From contig NZ_JBBELO010000033.1 in the NCBI RefSeq assembly GCF_037404875.1, positions 456,351-520,350 of the forward strand: DNA of 64,000 nucleotides. Direction: 5' to 3'. Positions 25,086 to 33,830 of the stretch are shown piece after piece. The notes beneath the pieces were generated by a model that saw nothing but the letters and a program-made list of their open reading frames with translations, was not told the DNA's origin and ran no database searches. The position numbers and the translations under genes were made by a program. Source of the DNA: Orlajensenia sp037404875. GTDB taxonomy: Bacteria; Actinomycetota; Actinomycetes; Actinomycetales; Microbacteriaceae. How positions within the stretch are numbered: position 1 is the first letter of the stretch; each line of letters opens with the position of its first letter.

Positions 25086-25631
25086 CTAGCGCTTCGGCTC
25101 GTAGCGCAGGGCGATCGCGCCGGAACTGAACTCCCGCCGCTCCACCAGGCGCAGGTCGACGACATCCGGGAGCCCCGCGAAGAGTGTCGGGCCATGGCCC
25201 ACGATGCGCGGATGCACGATGAACTCGTACTCGTCGATGAGGCCGAGATCGGCCAGCGCGAGGGGGAGCGTCACGCCGCCCACGTAGAGTCCGCGGCCCG
25301 GCTCCTGCTTCAGTCGGGCGACCGCTTCGCCCAGATCGCCGCGGATGAGTTCCGCATTCCAGTCGACGCTGTCGAGTGTGCTCGAGACCACGTACTTCTT
25401 CGCGGCGTCGATGGTCTCGGCGAATGGATGCGTCCACTCGGGCATCTCGTCGCTCAGGGGCAGCCGCCACGCGGACTCCATCATGCCGTAGGTCACTCGG
25501 CCGAAGATGAGGGCGTCAGCCCGGGCGAGGATTTCGGCCGAATAGCGATGCAGCTCCTCATCGACGATGCCCACTCGATGGTCGACGCATCCATCGAGAG
25601 TGATGTTGATCGAGTACCGGAGCGGGCGCAT
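25086..25631 (-). CDS. RibD C-terminal/dihydrofolate-reductase-like protein
   Basis: A 181-residue protein of the DHFR-like family related to the RibD reductase domain. MRPLRYSINITLDGCVDHR is the usual first strand, ADALIFGRVTYGMME the NADPH-side helix, and GLYVGGVTLPLALADLGLID followed by HPRIVGHGPTLF the conserved C-terminal core. Stand-alone actinobacterial members are predicted NADPH-dependent reductases of unknown substrate. The start at 25631 is the ATG at the conserved N-terminus. The gene is divergent from dinB. A relative lies at 62905-63438. Confidence 0.87.
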   Translation of the reverse strand: MRPLRYSINITLDGCVDHRVGIVDEELHRYSAEILARADALIFGRVTYGMMESAWRLPLSDEMPEWTHPFAETIDAAKKYVVSSTLDSVDWNAELIRGDLGEAVARLKQEPGRGLYVGGVTLPLALADLGLIDEYEFIVHPRIVGHGPTLFAGLPDVVDLRLVERREFSSGAIALRYEPKR

Positions 25632-25728
25632 GACTACAGGGTAGCGATCGTCAGCGTGGCCGCCCATGGATTCGTGTCGGTGGTGGATGCGACGATCTGG
25701 CACGAAAGTGCGAACGGCGGGAGGCAGG

Positions 25729-26925
25729 ATGCGGGGCGAGGCGACCGTGCTGCACGCCGACCTTGACGCGTTCTACGCATCCGTCGAGCAGCGGGATGCG
25801 CCGCAGTTGCGCGGCCGCCCGGTCATCGTCGGCGGCGGGGTCGTGCTCGCGGCGAGCTACGAGGCGAAGGCGCGCGGCGTGCGCACGGCGATGGGCGGCC
25901 GGCAGGCACGGGAGCTCTGCCCCGATGCGGTCATCGTGCCGCCCCGAATGGATGCCTACTCCGCGGCCAGCCGCGATGTGTTCGCGATCTTCCGCGACAC
26001 GACACCGCTCGTCGAGGGACTCTCGATCGACGAGGCGTTCCTCGAGGTCGGCGGCCTCCGTCGCATCGCCGGCTCGCCCGAGGCGGTGGCCGTGCGATTG
26101 CGGGAGCGGGTGCGCGCGGAGGTCGGATTGGCGATCTCGGTCGGGATCGCCCGCACCAAGTTCCTCGCGAAGGTCGCCAGCGGCGTCAGCAAGCCCGATG
26201 GGTTGCTCCTGGTGGAGCCGGAGCGCGAGCAGGAGTTTCTCCTGCCGCTGCCGGTCGAACGGATGTGGGGCGTCGGCGCCGTGACGGCCGAGAAGCTTCA
26301 TCGCCTCGGCATCCGCACGGTGGGTCAGCTGGCCGAACTCGAGGCCGCGACCGCCCAGCAACTGCTGGGCAAGGCGACCGGCGCGCATGTGCATGCGCTG
26401 GCCCGACTGCGGGACCCGCGACCGGTCGACACCACGCGACGACGCGGATCCGTCGGCTCTCAACGAGCCCTCGGTTCTCGGCCGCGCACCATGGAAGAGC
26501 TCGACGTGATGCTCACCCAGATCGTGGATCGCCTCGCCCGGCGACTCCGCGACGGCGATCGGGTCTGCCGCACCGTCGTGCTGCGGCTGCGCTTCGGCGA
26601 CTTCGCCAGGGCGACTCGATCACAGACGGTCGGCTCGGCGACGGACCGCACCGCGGTGCTGCTCATGGTCGCTCGGGGGCTGCTCGCCGCCGCTCAGCCC
26701 GAGATCGCCGAGCGGGGGATCACCCTCATCGGCCTCTCGCTGTCCCAGCTGGGCCGTGTCGATGAACTCCAGCCGGAGCTTCCGATCGACTGGTCCGAGG
26801 GAGCCCGGCTCGACACGGTGCTCGACGCCGTCCGTGATCGCTTCGGCGCGGCATCCGTCGCCCGGGCCGTTCATCTCGGGCACGATCCCGGCTGGTCGAC
26901 ACCGGTACTTCCCGAGCAGGAGTGA
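25729..26925 (+). CDS. dinB: DNA polymerase IV (Y-family)
   Basis: A 398-residue translesion polymerase. The catalytic carboxylates are in VLHADLDAFYASVEQRD near the start and LSIDEAFLEV in the palm; SVGIARTKFLAKVASGVSKP and the helix-hairpin-helix MWGVGAVTAEKLHRLGIRTV follow. A little-finger domain makes the last 130 residues. ATG at 25729 is preceded by GGGAGGCAGG. A C-terminal beta-clamp peptide is not obvious. The last ten codons and the stop lie inside a 42-bp repeat that also occurs at 33121, so the exact C-terminus may have been shaped by the repeat. Confidence 0.93.
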   Translation: MRGEATVLHADLDAFYASVEQRDAPQLRGRPVIVGGGVVLAASYEAKARGVRTAMGGRQARELCPDAVIVPPRMDAYSAASRDVFAIFRDTTPLVEGLSIDEAFLEVGGLRRIAGSPEAVAVRLRERVRAEVGLAISVGIARTKFLAKVASGVSKPDGLLLVEPEREQEFLLPLPVERMWGVGAVTAEKLHRLGIRTVGQLAELEAATAQQLLGKATGAHVHALARLRDPRPVDTTRRRGSVGSQRALGSRPRTMEELDVMLTQIVDRLARRLRDGDRVCRTVVLRLRFGDFARATRSQTVGSATDRTAVLLMVARGLLAAAQPEIAERGITLIGLSLSQLGRVDELQPELPIDWSEGARLDTVLDAVRDRFGAASVARAVHLGHDPGWSTPVLPEQE

Positions 26926-26937
26926 GCGGGAAGGGGT
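26896..26937. repeat. Family C repeat, copy 1 (overlaps the end of dinB)
   Basis: 42 bp from TCGACACCGG; hairpin CTTCCCG ... CGGGAAG around AGCAGGAGTGAG. It matches 33121-33162 at 38 of 42 positions without gaps. It contains the dinB stop codon and lies between convergent genes, where it may terminate both. Confidence 0.85.
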
Positions 26938-26997
26938 AGCCCGAGGCGCCATCGGCGCGAGATTGACACGAACAGGTCGCTTGCCGCCGAGCCGATA

Positions 26998-28029
26998 TCA
27001 GGAGTGCGTGGTGCCTCGGGCAACGAGGGTGCAAGGCACGCGAAGCCGAGAGAACCCGGGGTCCTCTCCGAGCACCAGGTCGAGCGCGGCCTTGCCTGCG
27101 ATGCGCCCCATCTCGGCGAGGGGCAGGGCGACTGTCGTGAGCGGCGGTCGTTGATGAATGGCCAGTGACCTGTCGTCAAAGCCCACGACCTGTACGTCAC
27201 TGGGGATGGATCTGCCGGCGTCATACACTGCCGCCATCACGCCGGTGGCGAGATCGTCGCTGCCACAGAAGACGGCGTCGATGTCGGGCCGCCGGCCGAG
27301 GAAGCTCTTCATCATGGAGTAGCCGTCCTCAGGGTTCCACGACCCCGTTCGAGCGTAGAGGTCGGGATCGAGCTCTCGCCCGAGGCGGGTGAGCTCGGTC
27401 GTGAAACCGGCGTACCTGTCCTCCGTGGCCTCCCAGCCGAGCGGGCCATTGAGAAAGGCGATGCGACCCGCGCCGGAGTCGACGAGGTGGCGCGCTGCGG
27501 CGGCGGCGCCGCCGGCGTCATCAGGCAGCACCGACGGTACATCTGACAGACCGTACTCGTAGAGATAGACGTACGGAACCTGCGATGAGGGCGGGAGCGC
27601 AGGTTCAGGCCGCTCGCCAACACGGTTGCCGGACATGAAGATGAGCGCGTCGACCTGCTTGTCGAGCAGCCGTTGCAGTTGCAGGCTCTCTCGCTGCGCA
27701 TCGCCGTAACTGTTGCACAAGAGCACTCCGACGCCTGCATCCGACGCCGCATCCTCAACGCCCCGCATCATCGCATTCGTGAAGATCCCTTCGAGATCGT
27801 CAGTGATGATCGCGATGGTGTCACTGCGTTGCATCCGAAGTCCGCGAGCCACGGAATTGGGATGGAAACCCAGTTCCTGTACCGTGTCCAAGACTCGCTG
27901 GCGCACTTCGGGACCCACATCGTGGCGACCGTTCATGACCTTGGATACCGTCGAGGTTGCCACTCCGGCGCGCGCCGCGACGTCTTTGAGTGTCACGCGC
28001 CGGTGAGCGGTGCCCTGCTCGGTCGTCAT
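26998..28029 (-). CDS. LacI-family regulator of the CUT1 sugar cluster
   Basis: A 343-residue repressor with helix-turn-helix VTLKDVAARAGVATSTVSKV (about residues 12-31) and hinge FHPNSVARGLRMQRSDTIA, then a periplasmic-binding-like effector domain ending in QVVGFDDRSLAIHQRPPLTT. It is divergent from the transporter genes that begin at 28157, and two palindromes between the genes are its likely operators. It is a different branch from the two arabinose-region LacI proteins: the recognition helix reads ATSTVSK instead of SHQTVSR. Confidence 0.92.
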   Translation of the reverse strand: MTTEQGTAHRRVTLKDVAARAGVATSTVSKVMNGRHDVGPEVRQRVLDTVQELGFHPNSVARGLRMQRSDTIAIITDDLEGIFTNAMMRGVEDAASDAGVGVLLCNSYGDAQRESLQLQRLLDKQVDALIFMSGNRVGERPEPALPPSSQVPYVYLYEYGLSDVPSVLPDDAGGAAAAARHLVDSGAGRIAFLNGPLGWEATEDRYAGFTTELTRLGRELDPDLYARTGSWNPEDGYSMMKSFLGRRPDIDAVFCGSDDLATGVMAAVYDAGRSIPSDVQVVGFDDRSLAIHQRPPLTTVALPLAEMGRIAGKAALDLVLGEDPGFSRLRVPCTLVARGTTHS

Positions 28030-28074
28030 CGCTGCCTCTCCGGTTCGTCATGTCGAGCATAGCCAGATCGGCAG

Positions 28075-28128
28075 TTGACACGATATCGATTTCGTGATTA
28101 CTTTATCCCGATCGCGGAAACGATTTCG
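28075..28128 (+). promoter_or_regulatory. Promoter and two operators of the CUT1 sugar operon
   Basis: A consensus -35 TTGACA (28075-28080) and a -10-like TACTTT (28099-28104) are 18 bp apart. Between them lies CACGATATCGATTTCGTG (28079-28096), a palindrome with one mismatched pair. A second, related palindrome CGGAAACGATTTCG is at 28115-28128. Both fit CGnAAnCGnTTnCG-like LacI operators, so the divergent LacI protein probably blocks this promoter. Confidence 0.65.
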
Positions 28129-28156
28129 TAAGCGAGAGAAAACCGAGAAGGACATC

Positions 28157-29095
28157 ATGGCAATGACGCCTTTCGTGCCAGCACTGGCCCGTCGTAAGCG
28201 CCGCAGCGGTAGGGGAGTGAATCCGCTTCGACGCCGTCAGCGCGCGGGGCTGCTGTTCGTGGCACCCGCCCTCGCCTTGGTTGTCGTGTTGTTCGTGGCA
28301 CCGACACTCTGGACGGTGGTCATCTCCTTTTTCAAGTACTCGCTCTTGGGCGACCTCACATTCATCGGGCTGGACAACTACGCGCGGGCCATAGGAGACG
28401 CCGGCATGTGGCGAGCCATAGCCTTCACGACCTTGTACACCGTCGTCGTCACGGTGGTGCTGTTCGTGGCCGGCTTCGGGCTCGCCCTCCTCGTTTCTGC
28501 GCGGCGGCGGGGTGTCGCCTTCTTCCGCACCATCTATGTGCTGCCGGTGGTCATTGGATTTGCGACGGCCAGCTATATCACGCTCTGGATCCTTGACGGG
28601 CGCATCGGCGTCGTGAACGCCGCTCTTGGCGACCTCGGCGTCATCGATGAGTCGATCTCCTGGTTCGGCAACTTCGCAACCGCGTTCACCGTGGTGATCA
28701 TCCTCGTGGTGTGGAAGACGGTCGGACTGACCATGCTCCTTCTCATGTCCGGCATGAATGCCATCAGCGAGGACTTGTACGAAGCAGCGCAGCTCGACGG
28801 AGCCGGGTGGTGGCGGCGCACGTCGTCGATCACTCTCCCGCTGCTGAAACCGACCATCGCGCTCGTCCTCATTCTCACGGTGATCAGCAGCTACCTGGCC
28901 TTCGACCAGTTTTTCATCCTCACCCAGGGCGGCCCCGACAGCTCGACCGTGACCATCGTGTATCTGATCTACCGAGCAGGGTTCATCGACTTCGATCTGG
29001 GCTACGCGGCAGCGTTGTCGGTGATCCTCATGGTGATACTCCTGCTGCTCACCGTCGTGCAATTCCGAGTCCTACGGAGAGGGGAGGATCGATGA
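28157..29095 (+). CDS. CUT1 sugar ABC transporter permease, MalF-type
   Basis: A 312-residue permease with six predicted membrane helices and the cytoplasmic coupling motif EAAQLDGAGWWRRTSSITLP near residue 215. The N-terminus is Arg-rich, then FVAPALALVVVLFVAPTLW forms the first helix. ATG at 28157 was chosen because of AGAAGGA just upstream; the frame is open back to 28094, inside the operator. The stop overlaps the next start. It forms the transport channel with the second permease for an oligosaccharide or glycoside. Confidence 0.92.
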   Translation: MAMTPFVPALARRKRRSGRGVNPLRRRQRAGLLFVAPALALVVVLFVAPTLWTVVISFFKYSLLGDLTFIGLDNYARAIGDAGMWRAIAFTTLYTVVVTVVLFVAGFGLALLVSARRRGVAFFRTIYVLPVVIGFATASYITLWILDGRIGVVNAALGDLGVIDESISWFGNFATAFTVVIILVVWKTVGLTMLLLMSGMNAISEDLYEAAQLDGAGWWRRTSSITLPLLKPTIALVLILTVISSYLAFDQFFILTQGGPDSSTVTIVYLIYRAGFIDFDLGYAAALSVILMVILLLLTVVQFRVLRRGEDR

Positions 29096-30009
29096 GCGCC
29101 ACGCTGATCCGTCCGGCAACCGACGACGAGCCGCGCATGCCCATCCGGCAGGCGCCCGCGTACAGACGCCACCCAGGGCAGCGCGGGTTCTTCACCTCAG
29201 CGGCCTTCTACACCAGCGCTTCGATCATTGCGCTGCTGTTCGCCTCGCCGCTGCTCTGGCTGGTGGTCTCGTCGTTCAAGACCTCAGCGGAATTCGCGCA
29301 GGTTCCGCCGACCTACGTTCCGCAGCATCCGAGCATTGAGAATTTCGCGCTGCTGACGGATGCCGGCATGTGGGCTTATGCGGGCAACAGCGTGATGGCA
29401 TCGGCAGGCACTGTTCTGCTCGCGACCCTGCTGAGCGTGCTGGCGGGCTACGGCTTCGCGCGGTTCCGGTTTCGCGGCGCCGGGGTTCTGTTCATCGTGT
29501 TGCTGTCGACGTTGATGATCCCGTTCCAGTCGATCATCCCGGCTATGTACACCATCCTGGACTCCGTCGGTCTGACGAACTCGATCCTCGGACTCGTGCT
29601 CGTCTACACCAGCTTCGTGTTGCCATTCGGCGTGTTCACGATGCGAGCGGCTTTCCAGTCCATACCGCTCGGCATCGAGGAGGCCGCCATCATGGACGGC
29701 GCCTCGGTCATCACCACGCTCACGCGCATCATGGCGCCGATGGTCGTTCCTGGCATCGCGACGGTTGCGATCTATGCGTTCTTCAACGCGTGGAACGAGT
29801 TCCTGGCTGCCCTCATCTTCACCACGAGACAGGAGTCGTTCACTCTTCCCGTGGCGCTGGCCAGCCTGCAGTCCGGGGCGTTCGGAACGCTCAACTGGGG
29901 AGTGCTCGAAGCTGGCGCGATCATCTCCGCAGTGCCGTGCGTCATCGTCTTCCTCATTCTTCAGCGCTACTACGTGGCAGGCCTCACGGCCGGTGCCGTC
30001 AAGGGCTGA
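29092..30009 (+). CDS. CUT1 sugar ABC transporter permease, MalG-type
   Basis: A 305-residue permease with about six helices. The coupling motif EEAAIMDGASVITTLTRI lies near residue 200 and FFNAWNEFLAALIF in the last third, both typical of MalG/LacG partners. The ATG overlaps the previous stop (ATGA at 29092-29095); GGGGAGG lies seven bases upstream. The binding-protein gene follows. No ATPase gene lies in the cluster, so the importer probably uses a shared MsiK-type ATPase encoded elsewhere, as is common in actinobacteria. Confidence 0.92.
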   Translation: MSATLIRPATDDEPRMPIRQAPAYRRHPGQRGFFTSAAFYTSASIIALLFASPLLWLVVSSFKTSAEFAQVPPTYVPQHPSIENFALLTDAGMWAYAGNSVMASAGTVLLATLLSVLAGYGFARFRFRGAGVLFIVLLSTLMIPFQSIIPAMYTILDSVGLTNSILGLVLVYTSFVLPFGVFTMRAAFQSIPLGIEEAAIMDGASVITTLTRIMAPMVVPGIATVAIYAFFNAWNEFLAALIFTTRQESFTLPVALASLQSGAFGTLNWGVLEAGAIISAVPCVIVFLILQRYYVAGLTAGAVKG

Positions 30010-30072
30010 GCGAAACCATCCATTGAGATCCTCACCACGCTCGATGACGAGCACGAGAGAAAGGCAACACCC

Positions 30073-31356
30073 ATGAGAGGAACCACCCGCACAGCGCTGC
30101 GGATCACGTCCATCGCCGTCGCTGCAGGCATGGCCCTGACAGCCACCGCGTGTACATCGAACTCAGGAGCCGCCTCATCGGGCGGCGATGGGCCCGCGAC
30201 CCTTTGGGTGCGAGCAGCTGACGCTCCCCTCGACAAGTCGCTCGTGGCCGCCTGGAATAAAGAGAACCCGAAGCGCAAGATCACCATGGTCGCCATCCCG
30301 GATGCTCAATACGTCCAGAAGTACGTGCAGGGCGTGCGCTCCGGAGATGCCCCCGATATCGCGGTGGTCGATATCGCGAACGCCCAGGCGCTCGTCACGG
30401 AGGGTCTGCTGGCCGACGTCACCTCCAAAGTGAAGGCTCTCGATTATGCCGACCAGCTAGCCCCGGGAGCTATCGACATCGCGAGCGATGGCGGCAAGAT
30501 CTATGGCGTTCCCCACCAGCTCGACGTCTCATTGCTCTACTACAACCCGACGCTCTTCGAGAAGGCCGGGCTCGACCCGGCCTCGCCTCCCAAGACGTCG
30601 GCTGACGTTCTCGACGCGGCCCGCAAGATCACGGCGTTGGGTGATGACACGTACGGCTTCTACTTCGCGGGCAACTGCGCTGGCTGCAATGCCTACGCCA
30701 CTCTTCCCTTCATCTGGGCGAACGGCGGCGATGTCATGAACACAGCCGGCACGGAGGCGACCCTCGATGACCCCGCGGTTGCGAAGACGTTCGATCTCTT
30801 CAAGACGATGTGGGACGAGAAGCTGATCCCAGCGTCGGCGAAGGACGATACCGGAGCCACGTGGGTGACGAGCTTCCAGTCCGGCAAGATCGGTATGCTC
30901 GCCCTGGGTTCCTTTGGAATCGGCCTCTACGGATCCGATGGTGGCCCGGACTTCGGTGTCACACCTATCCCGGGCGATGACGGGGGAACGGGTGCGTTCC
31001 TCGGTGGCGACGTTGCCGGAGTATCGGTGAAGGCCAAGAGCCCGAAGACGGCGTGGGACTTCATCGAATGGAGCATGGAGGAGCCGCAGCAGACCGACAT
31101 CGTCGCGAAGGCGGGATCCCTCGTCGTGCGCTCCGACCTCGTCGACAATGCCGTCACAGCTTCGGATTCCCGCCGTCAAACGGCGAACGAGCTGATCGCG
31201 ACGGCTCAGGTGCCCAACACGGCCAAGTACAACTCCCTCTTCATCGACGCCACGGGACCGTTCCTCCAGACGATCCGTTCCTGGGTCTTCGATGGGCAGG
31301 GCGCGGATGCGATCAAGTCCACGCAATCCGCATGGGATGAGCGACTCGGCAACTGA
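30073..31356 (+). CDS. CUT1 sugar-binding lipoprotein
   Basis: A 427-residue extracellular binding protein with signal peptide and lipobox TATAC near residue 27. The mature part is a family 1 solute-binding fold: TLWVRAADAPLDKSLVAAWN, YGVPHQLDVSLLYYNPTLFE and FIWANGGDVMN are typical. Neighbours are two permeases upstream and a hydrolase candidate downstream, so the ligand is likely the substrate of that enzyme. A cysteine pair (GNCAGCN near residue 200) could form a disulfide in the mature protein. Confidence 0.92.
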   Translation: MRGTTRTALRITSIAVAAGMALTATACTSNSGAASSGGDGPATLWVRAADAPLDKSLVAAWNKENPKRKITMVAIPDAQYVQKYVQGVRSGDAPDIAVVDIANAQALVTEGLLADVTSKVKALDYADQLAPGAIDIASDGGKIYGVPHQLDVSLLYYNPTLFEKAGLDPASPPKTSADVLDAARKITALGDDTYGFYFAGNCAGCNAYATLPFIWANGGDVMNTAGTEATLDDPAVAKTFDLFKTMWDEKLIPASAKDDTGATWVTSFQSGKIGMLALGSFGIGLYGSDGGPDFGVTPIPGDDGGTGAFLGGDVAGVSVKAKSPKTAWDFIEWSMEEPQQTDIVAKAGSLVVRSDLVDNAVTASDSRRQTANELIATAQVPNTAKYNSLFIDATGPFLQTIRSWVFDGQGADAIKSTQSAWDERLGN

Positions 31357-31397
31357 CCGAGTGATCCACTACCACTGACCTACAGGAGACCCACCGA

Positions 31398-33080
31398 ATG
31401 ATGGACCTCAGCTTCCGCTGGCCGCATCCCCGATTCGCCACCCCAGTCGGGGTCATCAGCGCCCGACTGCACACCTTCGACAACGTGTACGGGATGGACC
31501 CCGACTTCACGACCGAGACCACGGATGGCGACGGCTCCGTTCGGATCGCCTCGCCCGCGCTGCGATGGGCCGGCGGCGAACAGGCGGCCGCGGGGAGCGT
31601 TGATGTCGTCGTGTCGCCCACGAAAGGAGGAAGCCGGATTCAGATATCGGGCTTCCACGCGGACGGTATTCGCTCACTTGCCATCACCCTCCACGACGTT
31701 CCCAGGGGCGTCGTGGAGGGAGTCAGGGAGGGTCGACTCGACGTACCGGACGGCGGCCGGATCATCCGCTATCCGAACGGCTGGTTCGACCTGGCCAGCC
31801 CGAGTCTCGCTCATGTCGGATCCGACCCTGAACAGACGCTCGCCATTCGCTCGCTGGCGGAGCATATGCACCCGCAGACGTTCGCGGTCATCCCCCATTT
31901 CGACGATGTGACACTCGTCGACATTGAGCTCATCATCGAGGCTGACGCCTCTCGTCCTGCGCCCGACTTCGCCGCGCCCGCCTGGGTCGTGCTGCGCGGC
32001 GCAGATGCGAAGCTCCAAAGCGCCGTCGAGCATCGTTCACACGTGCATTCCTCCCATCCCGCGGATCCCTGGGAGACCCGGGACGATGTGCCCGACTGGA
32101 TGCGGGAGGTGAGCTTGGTTGCCACCCTGCACGGGCAGCACTTCACGGGCAAGACCTTCCTCGACTATGAGGCGATGCTTGAGGCGCTGCGCACGATCGC
32201 ACGTGAGATCGATGGCCGTCGTGTGCTGGCCTACTTACCGGGGTGGGAAGGACGGTACTACCGCAACTACGGTTCGTACCGGGCTGAGCCGACGATGGGG
32301 GGTGATGCTGGTTTCCAGCGACTCGTCGACGGCGCTCACGAACTTGGCGTGCACGTGATGCCGATGTTCGGCGCGAACATCGCCTCCCGAGACGTGCCAG
32401 GTTTCGAGCGGTGGGCAGAGCCGGGCATCCTGCGGAGAGCGAGCGGCCTCAGTGATGCCGGCTCTGTTGACTGGGACGGTTCGCGGCACTACGACTACGG
32501 CGGCGGTGCGCTGATAAATCTCGCGTATGAGCCGTGGCGGCGTCATCTCGTCGCACAGATCGCACGACTACAGGAGAGGTTCGGCTTCGACGCCACGTTC
32601 CTCGACATCACGGCGATGTACTCCAACGACCCCAATGGCGACAGCACGGAGGGGCTGCGCAGCTTGGCGCGGGAGCTTCGAGAGGCCGTGCCGGGGCACT
32701 TGGTCGCGGGCGAGGCCTGGTACGACGCGATCTCGTCGATCACGCCGCTCGTGCAGACCGGGCATCACGACACGGTGCCGGTGTATCACGACCTGCCCGA
32801 CGAGGAGCTGTTCACAAGAAGCAACCGGTCGTTCGGCCACGTGTGCCTGGGCGATCCAGCTTTCCACTCGTCCGGCGTCCACGAGGCCGGGTATGTCGCG
32901 GCCTGGCGGCTGCCGGTGCGCCGCGGCGTCATCCCGACACTCGGTGTGGTCAACGGTACGCTGCAGGCGGCTCCCGAGAGGGTGGCGCTCATCATCAACG
33001 ATGCGCACGAGTACGCCGAGTGTTACTTGAGCCGCGACGCCAATTCTGTCCAGACGAAGGCGCACTCGACGGCCGGATGA
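31398..33080 (+). CDS. Putative TIM-barrel glycoside hydrolase (family not recognised)
   Basis: A 560-residue cytoplasmic protein without signal peptide. Residues 1-235 look beta-rich. Residues 240-520 look like an (alpha/beta)8 barrel: RVLAYLPGWEGRYYRNYGSY, VHVMPMFGANIAS, FGFDATFLDITAMYS and HLVAGEAWYD. D403 after a strand and E439 on a later strand are plausible nucleophile and acid/base, as in retaining glycosidases, which is inference. I could not place it in a known GH family. ATG at 31398 has AGGAG at suitable distance. As last gene of the CUT1 operon it probably cleaves the imported glycoside. Confidence 0.65.
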   Translation: MMDLSFRWPHPRFATPVGVISARLHTFDNVYGMDPDFTTETTDGDGSVRIASPALRWAGGEQAAAGSVDVVVSPTKGGSRIQISGFHADGIRSLAITLHDVPRGVVEGVREGRLDVPDGGRIIRYPNGWFDLASPSLAHVGSDPEQTLAIRSLAEHMHPQTFAVIPHFDDVTLVDIELIIEADASRPAPDFAAPAWVVLRGADAKLQSAVEHRSHVHSSHPADPWETRDDVPDWMREVSLVATLHGQHFTGKTFLDYEAMLEALRTIAREIDGRRVLAYLPGWEGRYYRNYGSYRAEPTMGGDAGFQRLVDGAHELGVHVMPMFGANIASRDVPGFERWAEPGILRRASGLSDAGSVDWDGSRHYDYGGGALINLAYEPWRRHLVAQIARLQERFGFDATFLDITAMYSNDPNGDSTEGLRSLARELREAVPGHLVAGEAWYDAISSITPLVQTGHHDTVPVYHDLPDEELFTRSNRSFGHVCLGDPAFHSSGVHEAGYVAAWRLPVRRGVIPTLGVVNGTLQAAPERVALIINDAHEYAECYLSRDANSVQTKAHSTAG

Positions 33081-33120
33081 TGCACCCGGATCGCGGCCGC
33101 GTCATCGCCGCGGCTGTCCG

Positions 33121-33162
33121 TCGACGCCGGTGCTTCCCGAGCAGGAGTGAACGGGAAGGGAT
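33121..33162. repeat. Family C repeat, copy 2
   Basis: 42 bp from TCGACGCCGG with the CTTCCCG / CGGGAAG hairpin; 38 of 42 positions agree with 26896-26937. It lies 41 bp after the hydrolase stop and probably ends that transcript. The rest of the gap to 33232 shows nothing recognisable. Confidence 0.85.
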
Positions 33163-33231
33163 GTCGCAGCCGACCTGTGGGCGGCAGCCCGCGCGCGACC
33201 GCGGCCCGCGAGCAGTGCCTACGATGATGAC

Positions 33232-33798
33232 GTGTTGCGCTTCGACGATCCCCTGCCGGGCCGGCCCCGCCGGGTGCTGGTCGCCGGGGTTTCGGGATCG
33301 GGCAAGACCAGCCTGGCCAAGCGGATTGCTGCGCTCGTCGACGCGCCCCACGTCGAGATCGACGCCCTGTTCCACGGTCCCGGCTGGGTTCCCCGGGAGG
33401 AGTTCCTCGACGACGTACGGTCGCTGGTCGCCGGCGAATCATGGACGACGGAGTGGCAGTACAACGCCGTGAAGCCGCTTCTGGCCGAGCGGGCCGACCT
33501 TGTCGTATGGCTCGATCCGCCGTTCGCGACGGTCACACTGCCGCGCGTGGTGAGGCGCACCCTGCGACGACGCCTGCGACGGGAAAGACTGTGGAACGGC
33601 AACATCGAGCCGCCGCTGCATACGATCTTCACCGACCCCGAGCACATCGTGCGCTGGTCGTTCACGACGAGGGCGAAGTTCGCCGAGCAGATTCCGGCGC
33701 TCGAGTCGGCGCATCCCGACCTGCCGATCGTTCGCCTGCGCTCGCCACGTGAGGTGGAGGCGTGGGTGGGTGGTCCGCTCGTGCGTGCGGCATCCTGA
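33232..33798 (+). CDS. P-loop kinase-like AAA family protein
   Basis: A 188-residue nucleotide-binding protein. The Walker A motif GVSGSGKTSLAKRI is at about residues 18-31, followed by VEIDALFHGPGWVPREEF, LVVWLDPPF as Walker-B-like strand, and an Arg-rich LID-like stretch (RRTLRRRLRRERLWNGN). The layout resembles adenylate-kinase-like or topology-modulation (FlaR-type) proteins often annotated AAA family ATPase. The substrate is unknown. GTG at 33232 is the only start close to the P-loop; no clear ribosome-binding site is seen. Confidence 0.8.
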   Translation: MLRFDDPLPGRPRRVLVAGVSGSGKTSLAKRIAALVDAPHVEIDALFHGPGWVPREEFLDDVRSLVAGESWTTEWQYNAVKPLLAERADLVVWLDPPFATVTLPRVVRRTLRRRLRRERLWNGNIEPPLHTIFTDPEHIVRWSFTTRAKFAEQIPALESAHPDLPIVRLRSPREVEAWVGGPLVRAAS

Positions 33799-33830
33799 CA
33801 GCACCGACGTCGACCGGGCCGGCCCGTCGC

